Assembly: GCF_900105595.1 (NCBI RefSeq)
Contig: NZ_LT629784.1
Location: 2,356,001 to 2,420,000, forward strand
Reading direction: 5' to 3'
Source of the DNA: Stappia sp. ES.058
Lineage (GTDB): Bacteria > Pseudomonadota > Alphaproteobacteria > Rhizobiales > Stappiaceae
Length of the DNA stretch: 64,000 nt
Position numbers and translations under genes: made by a program. Under the pieces are notes generated by a model. It was not told the origin of the DNA. It saw only the letters and a list, made by a program, of their open reading frames with translations, and searched no databases. Below are positions 18,336-28,435 of the stretch, piece by piece. Within the stretch, counting starts at the first letter, position 1; each line of letters begins with the position of its first letter.

Positions 18336-19852
18336 GTAAAGGTGTGCGACGCGCCGCGCGCGTCCTGGCAAGCGGATTTCGCGGTTCTTTGATTGCATCG
18401 ATTGCGGTCGGGTGCCTGGTAGTGACGCCGGCAACGGCGAGCGCGAATTCCAAATATTCCGGTATCGTGGTTGACGCCAAGACCGGCAAGACCCTCTACA
18501 GCTACAAGGCGGATACCAAACGCTATCCGGCGTCCCTGACCAAGATCATGACGCTCTATATGCTGTTTGAGGAAATGGAAGCCGGTCGCATGTCGCTGCA
18601 GACCCGGCTGAAGGTCTCGAAGTACGCCGCCAGCCGGCCGCCGTCCAAGCTGGGCCTGAAGCCCGGCAGCACCATCCGTGCCAAGGACGCGATCCTGGCG
18701 CTGGTGACGAAATCGGCAAACGATGTCGCCGTTGTCGTGGCGGAAAACATCTCCGGCTCCGTTTCGGCCTTCGGGCGCCGCATGACGCAGCGCGCACGCC
18801 AGATCGGCATGAAGTCGACGACATTCCGCAACCCGTCGGGTCTGCCCAACGGCAAGCAGGTTACGACCGCCCGCGACATGGCGCTTCTCGGCCGCGCGGT
18901 TCAGGAGCGTTTCCCTAAGTACTACAAATACTTCAGCACGCGCCTCTACAAATACAAGGGCCGTCGCTATGGCAATCACAACCGCCTGCTGGGCCGCGTG
19001 AAGGGCGTCGACGGGATCAAGACCGGCTACATCCGTGCCTCCGGCTTCAACCTTGTGACGTCGGTCAAGCGCAGCAACCGGCACATTGTCGCCGTTGTCA
19101 TGGGCGGGCGCACGGGCGCCTCGCGCAACGCCCAGATGAAGAAGCTCATCGCCAGCTACCTGCCCAAGGCCTCGCGCGGCAAACGCACCGCCCCGATGCT
19201 GGTTGCACGCGGCGTTTCCGCGATCCCGCGCTATGCGGAATTGCGGAACATTCCGGTTCCCGACATCAAGCCGCTTGCAGTTGCCGAGATTCCCGATGCC
19301 AAGCCGATCATCGCGGCAACCCAGCTCGCCCATGGCGACATCGTCACCGGGTCCATCGTTCCCGTGCCGCAAAAGCCCGGTCTCAAGGCGGCCCTGCGCC
19401 GCAAGAGCCTGGCATTTGCAAGCACCAGCGTCCCGCTACCGCCGGCGGCTGCGCCGCGCGCTCCGGCACGCTCCGAGCCGGTGATCCGGGCCGTTCGCAC
19501 GCAGGCAATCAAGGTTGCGAGTGCGGGCAGTGGGGGGGCAACGCTTCCAAGAGCGCCGGCCGATGCGTCGGTGACCGTGGCCGCGAACAACACCGCCGAT
19601 CCCGAGCCGGGCTGGCAGATCCAGATCGCGGCAGCCGAATCCGAGGACGGCGCAATCGCCATGCTCAAGAAGGCCCAGGGACGAACCGGGCCGGCCCTGC
19701 GCGGCTACGCGCCCCACACCGAGCCGGTGGACGCCAATGGCACGACCCTTTACCGGGCCCGATTTGTCGGCTTCAAGACCAAGACCGCGGCATGGGATAC
19801 GTGCAAGACCCTCAAGCGGAACAAGTTCAACTGCTACGCGGTCTATCAGTAG
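18329..19852 (+). CDS. D-alanyl-D-alanine carboxypeptidase with C-terminal SPOR domain
   Basis: Penicillin-binding protein (peptidase S11, DacA/DacF type) that trims the terminal D-Ala of peptidoglycan stem peptides in the periplasm. Start is GTG 18329. A signal peptide covers about residues 1-40. Catalytic motifs are SLTK at 69-72, SAN at 129-131 and KTG at 231-233. After the catalytic domain a Pro/Ala-rich linker leads to a SPOR-like domain (about 425-507, beginning EPGWQIQIAAAE), which binds denuded glycan and targets division septa. The 507-residue length, longer than E. coli DacA, reflects this fusion. Confidence 0.93.
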   Translation: MLSKGVRRAARVLASGFRGSLIASIAVGCLVVTPATASANSKYSGIVVDAKTGKTLYSYKADTKRYPASLTKIMTLYMLFEEMEAGRMSLQTRLKVSKYAASRPPSKLGLKPGSTIRAKDAILALVTKSANDVAVVVAENISGSVSAFGRRMTQRARQIGMKSTTFRNPSGLPNGKQVTTARDMALLGRAVQERFPKYYKYFSTRLYKYKGRRYGNHNRLLGRVKGVDGIKTGYIRASGFNLVTSVKRSNRHIVAVVMGGRTGASRNAQMKKLIASYLPKASRGKRTAPMLVARGVSAIPRYAELRNIPVPDIKPLAVAEIPDAKPIIAATQLAHGDIVTGSIVPVPQKPGLKAALRRKSLAFASTSVPLPPAAAPRAPARSEPVIRAVRTQAIKVASAGSGGATLPRAPADASVTVAANNTADPEPGWQIQIAAAESEDGAIAMLKKAQGRTGPALRGYAPHTEPVDANGTTLYRARFVGFKTKTAAWDTCKTLKRNKFNCYAVYQ

Positions 19853-19898
19853 ACCGCGTCGGCGACACCAAGATCATCTGTCACGCGTATTGGTGAGT

Positions 19899-20612
19899 TC
19901 AATGACGATTGAGAAGCAGGTCCTTAGCCTCGTTGAGTTTCGCAGCGAGAAAGCCGCTCCCCCCGTGGTCGGGATGAACGCGCTTCATAAGTCGGCGATG
20001 CGCCGACCGGATTTCCGCCTTGCTGGCGCCGTGCGAAAGCCCCAGAACCTGGTGGGCCTCCTCCTCGGTCATGGCGCCCGTGCCCGGCGCGGGTCCCTGC
20101 CCCGCTGTGGCATCCGCCTCGAAGTCTACGCGCCATCCGGGCTGCCGGCGGTCGAGATAAGCTTCGAATAGGGCCCGGCTGTCCGGATCGCCCGCAACCT
20201 CGCGATAAAACGCCTCCAGCTCCGAGGGGGCAAGCCCGTCGAGCCGGCGCCCCTCGAACGCGCCGGCGAGCACCTCGCCATCCATGTCGCCGGTCTCGTG
20301 ATCGAGCGTCATCTCCAGATAGGCCGAGCGCACGACGGATGTCTGCCCGGCACCGGCGGCGGAACCGCTGCTCCCGGCACTTCGAAAGCCCTTCGCATTC
20401 CGCAATCCCAGAAGCGACAAGCCGGCCATGCCCGCGAAAAAGGCAAGGTCGAATCGCTTGATCAGCAACAGAACAACCGCCGCGACAAGAAGCGCGATAC
20501 CGCCGGCCGTCTTGAGTTGCCGGGCAAGACGTGCCGGATCGGCTGCGGCAATCGAATTGCTGAACGCGAGCAACAGTCCCAGCGCCGCCACGCCAAGCAG
20601 CAGATATCCCAT
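19899..20612 (-). CDS. Membrane-anchored DnaJ-domain protein
   Basis: 237-residue protein with two to three N-terminal TM segments (about 1-20 and 35-70), a soluble middle and a C-terminal J-domain from about residue 178. The J-domain keeps HPD ('KRVHPDHGG'), needed to stimulate DnaK ATPase, although it is short. The layout (membrane anchor, then a DnaJ domain at the extreme C-terminus) recalls the DjlA/TerB-associated and Tim14/Pam18-like bacterial proteins. Tail to tail with the carboxypeptidase gene. Confidence 0.85.
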   Translation of the reverse strand: MGYLLLGVAALGLLLAFSNSIAAADPARLARQLKTAGGIALLVAAVVLLLIKRFDLAFFAGMAGLSLLGLRNAKGFRSAGSSGSAAGAGQTSVVRSAYLEMTLDHETGDMDGEVLAGAFEGRRLDGLAPSELEAFYREVAGDPDSRALFEAYLDRRQPGWRVDFEADATAGQGPAPGTGAMTEEEAHQVLGLSHGASKAEIRSAHRRLMKRVHPDHGGSGFLAAKLNEAKDLLLNRH

Positions 20613-20714
20613 GTCATCTCCCGGTGCCGATGGTCAGCATGTGCAGTTCTCGCATTCCATATAGCGGGGGATGCAAGGCAGTGCGAGGGGACCTTTGACC
20701 CCGCCGGGCCGTCG

Positions 20715-21440
20715 TCAACGCAGATGCGCCAGAAGGCGGCGAGCACCCGCATCCCCGCCCTTGGTCAACTTCTCCAGTTCCGCACGTCCGCCGGCCGCAA
20801 AGACCGCCGCCGCCTTGAGCAGCGCGGCAAGCTCGTCCGCTGCCCCCTCGTCCAGTCGGAAGTGAGCGCCGCCCGTCAGCCGCGCGATCTCGCGAAAGGC
20901 TGCTTCGGCATGGGCATCGCGTCCGTCCTGAAAAATGAAGGCGGGAACGCCCAACAGGCCCAGTTCTCCGGCACGCGCGCACAGGCCGTCGACATCCTCT
21001 TCGACGCAATCGCCGATATAGACCAGCGCCTGAACCTTCTTGCGTTTGGTCTCGGCGATGGCATGACGCAGGACCTTGCGGATCTGCGTCTGGCCGCCGC
21101 GACAGTCGATGCGCGTCATCAGCCGAGCGAGCGCCTCTGCATCCTGAACCCATTTGGAGGCGGCACACTCGCCAAAGCCGCGAAAATACACGAGCTGCAT
21201 CGCCAGATGCCCGACCGCACCGGCTGCGGTAAACATCTCGCCCTGAATGGCACAGGCGCGGTCCCACGTCGGCTGGCGGCTCATCGTCGCATCGAGCGCG
21301 ATCACCAGTCGCCCGGCCCGCGCCACCGTCGTCGTTGCCTTGGCTTCGTTCAGGAAACTCGCGATCTCGGAGCCTGAGGACGGCCGCTCGACCGGGGAGG
21401 TCGTCTTGTTGTTGAGGTCGATATCGCGCTTGCTTGTCAT
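20715..21440 (-). CDS. VWA-domain protein
   Basis: 241-residue protein with a von Willebrand factor A-like fold from about residue 43. The metal-ion-dependent adhesion site is recognisable as D-A-T-M-S ('VIALDATMS'), with 'GGQTQI' and 'YIGDCVEED' as the later MIDAS elements. No signal peptide, so cytosolic. A strong ribosome site (AGGAGG) precedes the ATG. Bacterial stand-alone VWA proteins often act with AAA+ ATPases, none of which is adjacent. Divergent from panC, and in the same direction as the DnaJ-like gene. Confidence 0.85.
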   Translation of the reverse strand: MTSKRDIDLNNKTTSPVERPSSGSEIASFLNEAKATTTVARAGRLVIALDATMSRQPTWDRACAIQGEMFTAAGAVGHLAMQLVYFRGFGECAASKWVQDAEALARLMTRIDCRGGQTQIRKVLRHAIAETKRKKVQALVYIGDCVEEDVDGLCARAGELGLLGVPAFIFQDGRDAHAEAAFREIARLTGGAHFRLDEGAADELAALLKAAAVFAAGGRAELEKLTKGGDAGARRLLAHLR

Positions 21441-21588
21441 CCGCGCCTCCTTCCGCCCGTTTCAAACCGTGGCAATTGCCCGCACAGTGCGATATGGCCT
21501 TCACACCGGAAAATGCCAAGGCGTGGCGACCGTTTGGCACGCCGTTGGCGGGATCCGGCCGCCTTTTGTCCGACGGAGCCTTGCGCAA

Positions 21589-22449
21589 ATGACACGCCCC
21601 CGCATTTTCGAGACCATCGCAGCCCTGCGCAAGGAGGTCGAGATCGCACGGCGTGACGGTCGCCGTATCGCCCTGGTTCCGACGATGGGCGCATTGCACG
21701 ACGGGCACCTCTCGCTGGTCCGCTCCGCTCAGGAACGCGCGGACTTCGTTATGGCCTCGATCTTCGTGAACCCGACCCAATTCGCGCCGAACGAGGATTT
21801 CGATGCCTATCCGCGCGACCATGAAGCCGATATCGCCAAACTGGCAGAGCTTGGCATCGATGCCGTGTTCCTCCCGACCGTCGGCGAGATGTATCCGAAG
21901 GGCTTTGCGACAGGGGTCACCGTTGGCGGCCCCGCGCGCGATCTGGAAAGCGCCACGCGTCCGCATTTCTTCAATGGTGTCGCGCTTGTCGTCACCAAGC
22001 TTCTGCTTGCGGCACTGCCTGATCTCGCCATCTTCGGCGAGAAGGACTATCAGCAGCTTTGCGTGATCCGGCAGTTCGTGCGCGACCTGAACATGCCGGT
22101 GGAGATCGCCGGCGCCCCGACAGTGCGCGAGGGCGACGGTCTGGCGATGTCGTCGCGCAACCGCTATCTCTCGCCGCAGGATCGGCACAAGGCCGCGCTT
22201 CTGCCCGTCGTCCTGCGCGACATCCTGAAAGCGCTCGACGACGGCACGCATGTGCCGGAGGCGCTGGCCGACGGCATTCGCCGCCTGAAAGAGGATGGGT
22301 TCGAGGTCGATTATCTGGAGCTGCGGTCAGCGGAAACGCTCGCCCCCGTCGACGATGCCACAGCCGAAATGCGCCTGCTTGCCGCAGCGCGGCTGGGCGA
22401 CACGCGCCTCATCGACAACATGGCCTGGTCGAAGCCGCGGGCATCCTGA
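21589..22449 (+). CDS. panC: Pantothenate synthetase
   Basis: Joins pantoate and beta-alanine with ATP to give pantothenate, the precursor of coenzyme A. The 286-residue protein has the nucleotide-binding 'PTMGALHDGH' with the HxGH site, 'FVNPTQF', 'FGEKDYQQL' and 'MSSRNRYL', all diagnostic. ATG 21589 gives normal length; the reading frame is open far upstream but overlaps the divergent VWA gene. panB is not adjacent in this window. Confidence 0.97.
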   Translation: MTRPRIFETIAALRKEVEIARRDGRRIALVPTMGALHDGHLSLVRSAQERADFVMASIFVNPTQFAPNEDFDAYPRDHEADIAKLAELGIDAVFLPTVGEMYPKGFATGVTVGGPARDLESATRPHFFNGVALVVTKLLLAALPDLAIFGEKDYQQLCVIRQFVRDLNMPVEIAGAPTVREGDGLAMSSRNRYLSPQDRHKAALLPVVLRDILKALDDGTHVPEALADGIRRLKEDGFEVDYLELRSAETLAPVDDATAEMRLLAAARLGDTRLIDNMAWSKPRAS

Positions 22450-22465
22450 TCTAGGATGTGGGCCG

Positions 22466-22900
22466 TCAGATCAGACATAGCTCCACCAGTTCGCGGCGCA
22501 TCGCCTCGGGAATATCGCCGCTTCCGTCGAGCCGGGTCAGGTCGGCCGGGGCATCCTCCGCCTTGAGGTAGCGCCAGCCCTGGAACGGGCGGCGCGGATG
22601 CGGCCGCGTAGGGTGCAGAACCGGCTCGAGCACCAGATCGCAGCGCTTGATGCCGGCGGCATCGGTGAACGGGCGGATATCGACGAGCCGCTGGCGCACC
22701 TGGATCGCGCCCTTGATCACCCAATAGAGGGACCCGCCGTCGAGCAACTCGTCACGACGGGTGGGAACCATCCGCGTGGTATGGCATTGCTCGGGCGTCT
22801 CGCCACGCGCGCGCCGCTCCTCCCGGCGGAAGTCGATCCAGGATTGCAGGTGCTCGATAGACTCCACGCCCACGCACAGTTTCAGCAAATTCAGGGTCAT
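22466..22900 (-). CDS. DUF1489 family protein
   Basis: 144-residue protein recognised as DUF1489, a conserved alphaproteobacterial family of unknown function. Typical segments are 'LNLLKLCVGVESIEHLQSW', 'TRMVPTRRDELLDGGSLYWVIKG' and 'HPTRPHPRRPFQGWRYL' (the last rich in Arg/Pro/Trp). The basic, Trp-containing patches suggest nucleic-acid contact, which is inference only. The AAGGAGAGGC ribosome site before ATG 22900 supports the start. Tail to tail with panC. Confidence 0.9.
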   Translation of the reverse strand: MTLNLLKLCVGVESIEHLQSWIDFRREERRARGETPEQCHTTRMVPTRRDELLDGGSLYWVIKGAIQVRQRLVDIRPFTDAAGIKRCDLVLEPVLHPTRPHPRRPFQGWRYLKAEDAPADLTRLDGSGDIPEAMRRELVELCLI

Positions 22901-23036
22901 GCCTCTCCTTATAGAGCGCTTGGCGCGGGATCAAAGCGCCGGAATGCCCCCCATCCCTGCAATACACACCCTGTCGACAGGTCGCACCCGGCGCGAAAGC
23001 TTGCGCGAATCGGTTGGACGGCGCTTTTTATGACTC

Positions 23037-23927
23037 ATGCAGGTCTTTCTCACAGGCGGAACCGGAACCATCGGACGCGCAGTGCTCGCGCTCTTGCTGG
23101 AACGCGGCCACAGCGTGAAGGCGCTGGCGCGCTCTCCCGAAAGCGGCGCGCGCCTGAGGGCCGCGGGCGCGCAAGCGGTCTCCGGCGATCTTCGCGACCC
23201 TCGCGGCTGGCTGGAGGAGGCCGCGCGCTGCGACACGCTGGTGCACACGGCCGCGACCTTCGATGCGCAGGCTGTCGTTGTCGAGCGCCGCCTGGTCGCG
23301 GCTCTGAAGGCGCTTCCCGCCGATCGCCCCCACCCCTTCAGCGTGGTCTACACCGGCGGGATCTGGCTCTATCCGGCAAGCCCCGTCATCCCGTTACGTG
23401 AGAACACGCCGTTTCACCCGCTTCCCGCCTTCGCCCATGTAGCCAATGCGATCCGCTCACTGCTTCCCATACGCCATCTGGCGTTGTCCGTCATCCACCC
23501 CGCCCTCGTGTGCGGGCGCGACGGCGGCCCCATCGCCGACATGCGATGCGCAGCGGAAACCGGCCACGCCTTCCAGACCCGCGCCGGGCTGGAGACGCTC
23601 TGGCCGCTTGTCTCGGATGAAGACCTGGCGGATCTCTACGTGCGTGCGATCGAGGCGCGACGCTACCGCCTCAGCCTTGTCGGTTGCGGGGTGGATGCGG
23701 TGCCCGTTTCCACACTGATGCGCCTTGTCTCCGACGGCATCGGCCTCAGGCTCGATCTGGAGCATGCCGAGACGCCGGCGCACATCAGCGCCGAACTCGA
23801 CATCGCCGCCGGGTACGCCTTGTCGCAGCGGGCGTCGAGCGACGGCGCTGCCAAGCTGCTTGGCTGGGTGCCGCGACAGACCACGCCCGAAGACCTCGTC
23901 AAGGCCCACACGCCAGTCGCCGGCTGA
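23037..23927 (+). CDS. NAD(P)-dependent epimerase/dehydratase family protein
   Basis: 296-residue extended short-chain dehydrogenase-like protein. The Rossmann motif is TGGTGTIG (6-13), followed by 'VSGDLRDP' and 'LVHTAATFD'. The usual catalytic YxxxK is not obvious (the corresponding stretch reads 'PFSVVYTGGIWLYP'), so it may be an atypical SDR or act as an NAD(P)-binding regulator like the NmrA group. Single gene, tail to tail with mccA. Confidence 0.8.
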   Translation: MQVFLTGGTGTIGRAVLALLLERGHSVKALARSPESGARLRAAGAQAVSGDLRDPRGWLEEAARCDTLVHTAATFDAQAVVVERRLVAALKALPADRPHPFSVVYTGGIWLYPASPVIPLRENTPFHPLPAFAHVANAIRSLLPIRHLALSVIHPALVCGRDGGPIADMRCAAETGHAFQTRAGLETLWPLVSDEDLADLYVRAIEARRYRLSLVGCGVDAVPVSTLMRLVSDGIGLRLDLEHAETPAHISAELDIAAGYALSQRASSDGAAKLLGWVPRQTTPEDLVKAHTPVAG

Positions 23928-23955
23928 CGCCGGCACCGAACGACCGCGCCCGCGC

Positions 23956-25893
23956 CTATTCCTCGACCAGCGAAACGATCGGGGCGCCCTGGTCGACCTG
24001 GCCGCCCTCTTCCACGAAGACGGTTTCAACGGTGCCGTCACGCGGGGCGACGACGGCGTGTTCCATCTTCATCGCCTCCACGACGGCCAGCCGGTCGCCC
24101 TTCGCGACCGTGTCGCCTGCCGCAACGTCGACGGCAATCACCTTGCCGTGCATCGGCGCCTTGATTGCAGCCAGCCCTTCGGCCTCGTCTGCAACGCGGG
24201 CCAGTTGATCGATGAGCGCGACCTTGACCGCACGCCCGCCCTCAAGCGCATAGACGGCTCCTCCCGCCCAGCTTACGATGCCGGTGCTCTCGTCGGCGTC
24301 TGCATCACCCAGCGGAACCGCGCGGCCATCGCGCCATGCCACCTGAATGTCATGCGCCTCGCCATCGACCTCGACCCGCACGCCGACGGAGCGCGGACCG
24401 GAAAGCTGAAACGCGTCGCGCATCGAGAACGGGTCCAGCCAGCCGGTGTCCTGCACGGGGCCGCTCCTGTCGTGTCCCTCAAGAAGGGCCGCAACCGCCA
24501 GCGAAACAGTGCCTTGCGAGACCGCTCCTTGCGTCAGCATCTCGAGATCGCGGTCGATCAGCCCGGTGTCGAAGCCGCCGGCGCGCACTTCCGGGTGATC
24601 GACGAGTGCGGCGAGAAACGCGAGATTGTTCTTCGGCCCAGCAATCCAGGAAACGCCAAACTGATGGGCGAGATTGTCGAGCGCCGCCTCGCGCGTCGGT
24701 GCGTAGGCGATGATTTTCGCAATCATCGGATCGTAGAAGGGCGAGATCTCGCCGCCGGCCTCGACGCCGCTGTCGATGCGAATTCCCTCGCCCTCGGGCA
24801 GCATCAGGAGGTCGAGCGTGCCGGTCGAGGGCAGGAACCCGCTGTCGGGGTCCTCGGCATAAAGCCTGACCTCGACCGCATGGCCTTCGAGCCGGATGTC
24901 GTCCTGCGACAGCGGCAATCCCTCGCCAGAGGCGACACGCAACTGCCATTCGACCAGGTCCTGCCCGGTCACCATCTCCGTCACCGGATGCTCCACCTGA
25001 AGCCTCGTGTTCATCTCCATGAACCAGAAGCCGTCGGGCCTGAGCGCGCCCGAGCCATCGGCGATGAACTCGATGGTGCCGGCGCCGGAATAATTCACGG
25101 CTTTGGCGGCCGCGACAGCGGCATCGCCCATTGCCGCGCGCGTCTCGTCGCCCATGCCGGGCGCCGGTGCCTCCTCCATCACTTTCTGGTGGCGCCGCTG
25201 TGCGGAACAATCACGCTCGAACAGGTGCACCGCATGGCCCTTGCCGTCGCCGAACACCTGGATTTCCACGTGGCGCGGATTGAGCACGAACTTCTCGATC
25301 AGGACGCGCGGATCGCCAAAGGCCGACTGCGCCTCGCGCTGCGCGGACGCGAGCGCCGCCTCGAACTCGATCGCCTTGTCGACCCGGCGCATGCCCTTGC
25401 CGCCGCCGCCGGCCACGGCCTTGATCAGCACCGGATAGCCGATCTCATAGGCTTTCTGCTTGAGAAATTCCGGCTCCTGACGATCACCATGATAGCCCGG
25501 CACGACCGGCACGCCGGCCTTTTCCATCAAGGCCTTCGCCCCGTCTTTCAGACCCATGGCACGGATCGCGGCAGCGGAGGGGCCGACAAAGACAATCCCG
25601 GCGTCCTGGCACGCCTGTGCGAAGGCCGCGTTCTCCGACAAAAACCCGTAGCCCGGGTGAATGGCGGCGGCTCCCGTCTGTCGGGCGGCCTCCAGAATGC
25701 GCTCACCGATCAGGTAGCTTTCCGAACTCGGCGACGGCCCGATGGCCACCGCTTCGTCGGCCATGCGCACATGCAGTGCATTGCGGTCGGCCTCCGAATA
25801 GACGGCGATGGTGCGCAGTCCCAGTCGGCGCGCGGTCTTGATGATGCGGCAGGCAATTTCCCCGCGATTGGCGATCAGCACCGAATCCAGCAT
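23956..25893 (-). CDS. mccA: Methylcrotonoyl-CoA carboxylase biotin-carboxylase/biotin-carrier subunit
   Basis: Alpha subunit of the leucine-degradation carboxylase: it carboxylates biotin with ATP and bicarbonate, and the beta subunit passes the carboxyl to 3-methylcrotonyl-CoA. 645 residues: biotin carboxylase domain (1-450) with 'ANRGEIA', the ATP-grasp glycine loop 'GGGGKGM', 'RDCSAQRRHQK' and 'EMNTRLQVEH', then a linker and a biotinyl domain with EAMKMEH, Lys609 being the biotinylated residue. It follows mccB by 60 bases on the same strand. Propionyl- or geranyl-CoA carboxylase are alternatives, but mccB and the ivd/liuR genes nearby favour this assignment. Confidence 0.93.
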   Translation of the reverse strand: MLDSVLIANRGEIACRIIKTARRLGLRTIAVYSEADRNALHVRMADEAVAIGPSPSSESYLIGERILEAARQTGAAAIHPGYGFLSENAAFAQACQDAGIVFVGPSAAAIRAMGLKDGAKALMEKAGVPVVPGYHGDRQEPEFLKQKAYEIGYPVLIKAVAGGGGKGMRRVDKAIEFEAALASAQREAQSAFGDPRVLIEKFVLNPRHVEIQVFGDGKGHAVHLFERDCSAQRRHQKVMEEAPAPGMGDETRAAMGDAAVAAAKAVNYSGAGTIEFIADGSGALRPDGFWFMEMNTRLQVEHPVTEMVTGQDLVEWQLRVASGEGLPLSQDDIRLEGHAVEVRLYAEDPDSGFLPSTGTLDLLMLPEGEGIRIDSGVEAGGEISPFYDPMIAKIIAYAPTREAALDNLAHQFGVSWIAGPKNNLAFLAALVDHPEVRAGGFDTGLIDRDLEMLTQGAVSQGTVSLAVAALLEGHDRSGPVQDTGWLDPFSMRDAFQLSGPRSVGVRVEVDGEAHDIQVAWRDGRAVPLGDADADESTGIVSWAGGAVYALEGGRAVKVALIDQLARVADEAEGLAAIKAPMHGKVIAVDVAAGDTVAKGDRLAVVEAMKMEHAVVAPRDGTVETVFVEEGGQVDQGAPIVSLVEE

Positions 25894-25953
25894 GGAGATC
25901 CTCTTGTCTTTCAGGCTTCGAACGCGCCCGCCGGACTGCGGCGAGCCGCCATG

Positions 25954-27561
25954 TCACATGCGGAAAATGCCGAAGCGCGTCTCCGGGATCGGCGCATTCA
26001 GGCTTGCCGAAAAGGCGAGACCGAGCACCCTTCGGGTTTCCTGCGGAAGGATGATGCCGTCGTCCCACAAACGCGCGGTCGCATAGTAAGGATGGCCTTC
26101 CGCCTCGTATTTCTCGCGGATCGGCGTCTTGAACGCGACCTCCTCCTCCGCGCTCCATGCCCCGCCGTCGGCCTCGATGTTGTCGCGCTTGACGGTGGCC
26201 AGCACGCTCGCCGCCTGTTCGCCCCCCATCACCGAGATCCGCGCATTCGGCCACATGAACAGGAAACGCGGCCCGTAGGCGCGCCCGCACATGCCGTAAT
26301 TGCCCGCACCATAGGATCCGCCGACGATCACCGTGATCTTGGGCACCTTGGCGCTTGCGACCGCCGTCACCAGCTTGGCCCCGTCCTTGGCGATCCCGCC
26401 CGCCTCGTATTCGCGCCCGACCATGAAGCCGGTGATGTTTTGCAAGAAGAGCAGCGGTATATTGCGCTGGCAGCACAACTCAACGAAATGCGCACCCTTC
26501 AGCGCGGACTCGGAGAAAAGAATGCCGTTGTTGGCGACGATGCCGACCGGCATGCCCATGATGCGGGCAAAGCCCGTCACCAGCGTCGTGCCATAGGTCG
26601 CCTTGAACTCGTCGAACTCCGAGCCGTCGACAATCCGGCCAATCACCTCGCGAATGTCGTATTGCTTGCGCAGATCGACCGGAACGACGCCTTCCAGCTC
26701 ACCCGGATCGAGCACGGGATCGCGCGGCAGCTCGAGCGCCACATCGGGTGTCTTGACCGTGTTGAGATTGGCCACGATCCGGCGCGCCTGGGCAAGCGCC
26801 TGATCGTCGTCGATCGCATAGTGGTCGGCCACGCCCGAGACGCGCGCATGCACGTCGGCGCCGCCAAGGTCCTCCGCCGACACCTCTTCGCCCGTTGCCG
26901 CCTTCACCAGCGGCGGCCCGGCCAGAAAGATCGTGCCCTGCCGACGCACGATGATGGTTTCGTCCGACATCGCCGGCACATAGGCGCCGCCTGCGGTGCA
27001 GGAGCCCATGACGACGGCGATCTGCGGGATGCCCATCGCCGACATGTTGGCCTGATTGTAGAAGATGCGGCCGAAGTGGTCGCGATCGGGAAACACCTCG
27101 GTCTGGTTCGGCAGGTTGGCGCCGCCGGAATCGACCAGATAAATGCACGGAAGCCGGTTTTCCATCGCCACTTCCTGCGCGCGCAGATGCTTCTTCACCG
27201 TCATCGGGTAGTAGGTGCCGCCCTTGATGGTGGCATCGTTGCACACAATCACACAGTCGCGACCAGACACACGGCCGATGCCCGTGATCAACCCGGCGCC
27301 ATGGATGGCATCGCCGTACATGTCCTGCGCGGCAAGCGCGCCGAGCTCCAGAAACGGCGTACCGGGATCGAGAAGTCGCGTGACACGCTCGCGCGGCAGA
27401 AGCTTGCCGCGGGACAGATGCCGCTCGCGCGCCCGCTCGTTGCCGCCGCGCGCGGCGGCCTCGCGCTTTTGCACAAGGTCCTGTTCGAGTGCTGCCCAGG
27501 CGCTGCGATTGGCCTCCAGCTCCGCACCCTGAATAATGGAATTGCTGCGCAGGATCGCCAC
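25954..27561 (-). CDS. mccB: Methylcrotonoyl-CoA carboxylase carboxyltransferase subunit
   Basis: Beta subunit, 535 residues, of the enzyme that converts 3-methylcrotonyl-CoA to 3-methylglutaconyl-CoA in leucine and isovalerate breakdown. Crotonase-like carboxyltransferase signatures include '[18 protein letters not shown]', '[23 protein letters not shown]' (split about residue 118), '[16 protein letters not shown]' and '[16 protein letters not shown]'. '[20 protein letters not shown]' is typical of MccB rather than PccB. First gene of the mccB-mccA unit; a LiuR-like site lies 73-94 bases upstream of the ATG. Confidence 0.95.
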   Translation of the reverse strand: MAILRSNSIIQGAELEANRSAWAALEQDLVQKREAAARGGNERARERHLSRGKLLPRERVTRLLDPGTPFLELGALAAQDMYGDAIHGAGLITGIGRVSGRDCVIVCNDATIKGGTYYPMTVKKHLRAQEVAMENRLPCIYLVDSGGANLPNQTEVFPDRDHFGRIFYNQANMSAMGIPQIAVVMGSCTAGGAYVPAMSDETIIVRRQGTIFLAGPPLVKAATGEEVSAEDLGGADVHARVSGVADHYAIDDDQALAQARRIVANLNTVKTPDVALELPRDPVLDPGELEGVVPVDLRKQYDIREVIGRIVDGSEFDEFKATYGTTLVTGFARIMGMPVGIVANNGILFSESALKGAHFVELCCQRNIPLLFLQNITGFMVGREYEAGGIAKDGAKLVTAVASAKVPKITVIVGGSYGAGNYGMCGRAYGPRFLFMWPNARISVMGGEQAASVLATVKRDNIEADGGAWSAEEEVAFKTPIREKYEAEGHPYYATARLWDDGIILPQETRRVLGLAFSASLNAPIPETRFGIFRM

Positions 27562-27633
27562 CCGTTCGCCCCTTTCGTTCGCTTGGTCGACCGCATACGC
27601 ACGGCCGAAATGCCACTCGCAAGCGACATTGAA

Positions 27634-27655
27634 TGACGTTTACGTGCCAGTCAAT
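27634..27655 (-). promoter_or_regulatory. Candidate LiuR operator upstream of mccB
   Basis: On the minus strand the site reads ATTGACT-GGC-ACGTAAA-C-GT-CA. It matches the site upstream of the liuR-ivd operon (38035-38056) at 17 of 22 positions, including a shared TTGACT that could be the -35 element, as MerR-type activators bind over the promoter spacer. I could not find a good -10 box. Confidence 0.65.
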
Positions 27656-27694
27656 GTCTTATGATTTATCTTTTAAAATCAGATACTAAATACA

Positions 27695-28342
27695 CTATTC
27701 AACCTCATCAGCCTCCACGATGGCCGTCTCTTTGGCAGCCTCGGCGCGCCAGTCGAGCATCAGCGGATGCGTCATGACCGCGTCTGCGTAGGCGCGCACG
27801 GTTTCTCCCATGTCCAGTTGATAGGTGAGAAACCGGGTAACGACGGGCGCGAAAAAACAGTCTGCCGCCGAAAACGGCCCGAACAGGAACGGCCCGCTAT
27901 CGCCGGCTTCGCCACGACAGGTCGTCCAGATTTCGCGGATGCGGGCGATATCGCGGCCAGCCTCCGGAGCGCGCGGATGCGGCGCAGGCGTTCGGCGCAA
28001 GTTCATCGGAAAATGGCCGCGCAGGTCGGGGAAACCAGAGTGGAACTCGGCGCAGATCGAGCGCGCATGGGCCCTCGCGCGGCGCTCAGAAGGCCACAGG
28101 CCGGCCTCGGGAAAGGTCTCTGCAAGATACTCGATGATCGAGAGTGTGTCCCACACGCTCGTATCCCCGTCGATCAGAACCGGCACGCGTCCGGCCGGCG
28201 AAAGCCTTTGGATCCGGTCATAGAACTCGGGTGTATCGAGCGCCAGAAGCTCTTCCTCGAACGGTGCGCCGGTCAGGGCAAGCGCGAGCCAGGCGCGCAT
28301 CGACCATGAAGAATAGTTCTTGTTTCCGACAATCAGCTTCAT
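27695..28342 (-). CDS. Glutathione S-transferase family protein
   Basis: 215-residue GST-like protein. The N-terminal thioredoxin fold starts 'MKLIVGNKNYSSWSMRAWLAL', a signature of the YfcF/maleylacetoacetate-isomerase-like subgroup with Ser residues near 11-14 as candidate thiol-binding residues. 'LSPAGRVPVL' and 'DTLSIIEYLAETFP' supply the cis-Pro and glutathione gamma-glutamyl contacts. The C-terminal helical domain is diverged. Single gene downstream of the mccB promoter region; no link to leucine catabolism is implied. Confidence 0.85.
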   Translation of the reverse strand: MKLIVGNKNYSSWSMRAWLALALTGAPFEEELLALDTPEFYDRIQRLSPAGRVPVLIDGDTSVWDTLSIIEYLAETFPEAGLWPSERRARAHARSICAEFHSGFPDLRGHFPMNLRRTPAPHPRAPEAGRDIARIREIWTTCRGEAGDSGPFLFGPFSAADCFFAPVVTRFLTYQLDMGETVRAYADAVMTHPLMLDWRAEAAKETAIVEADEVE

Positions 28343-28435
28343 TGGAGATCACGCCCATGTCTTGCGGGAAATGATTCGCCTTCGCGAACGCAGTGCTGTT
28401 TAGTGTGACCGAATTCCGGGACCCGCGACAGCAAG

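Noticed and set aside
23725..27636. 1303-codon open frame on the plus strand
   Set aside because: Antisense to mccA and mccB in a GC-rich genome; residues are Arg/His/Asp-rich and show no domain, as expected for the complement of coding DNA.
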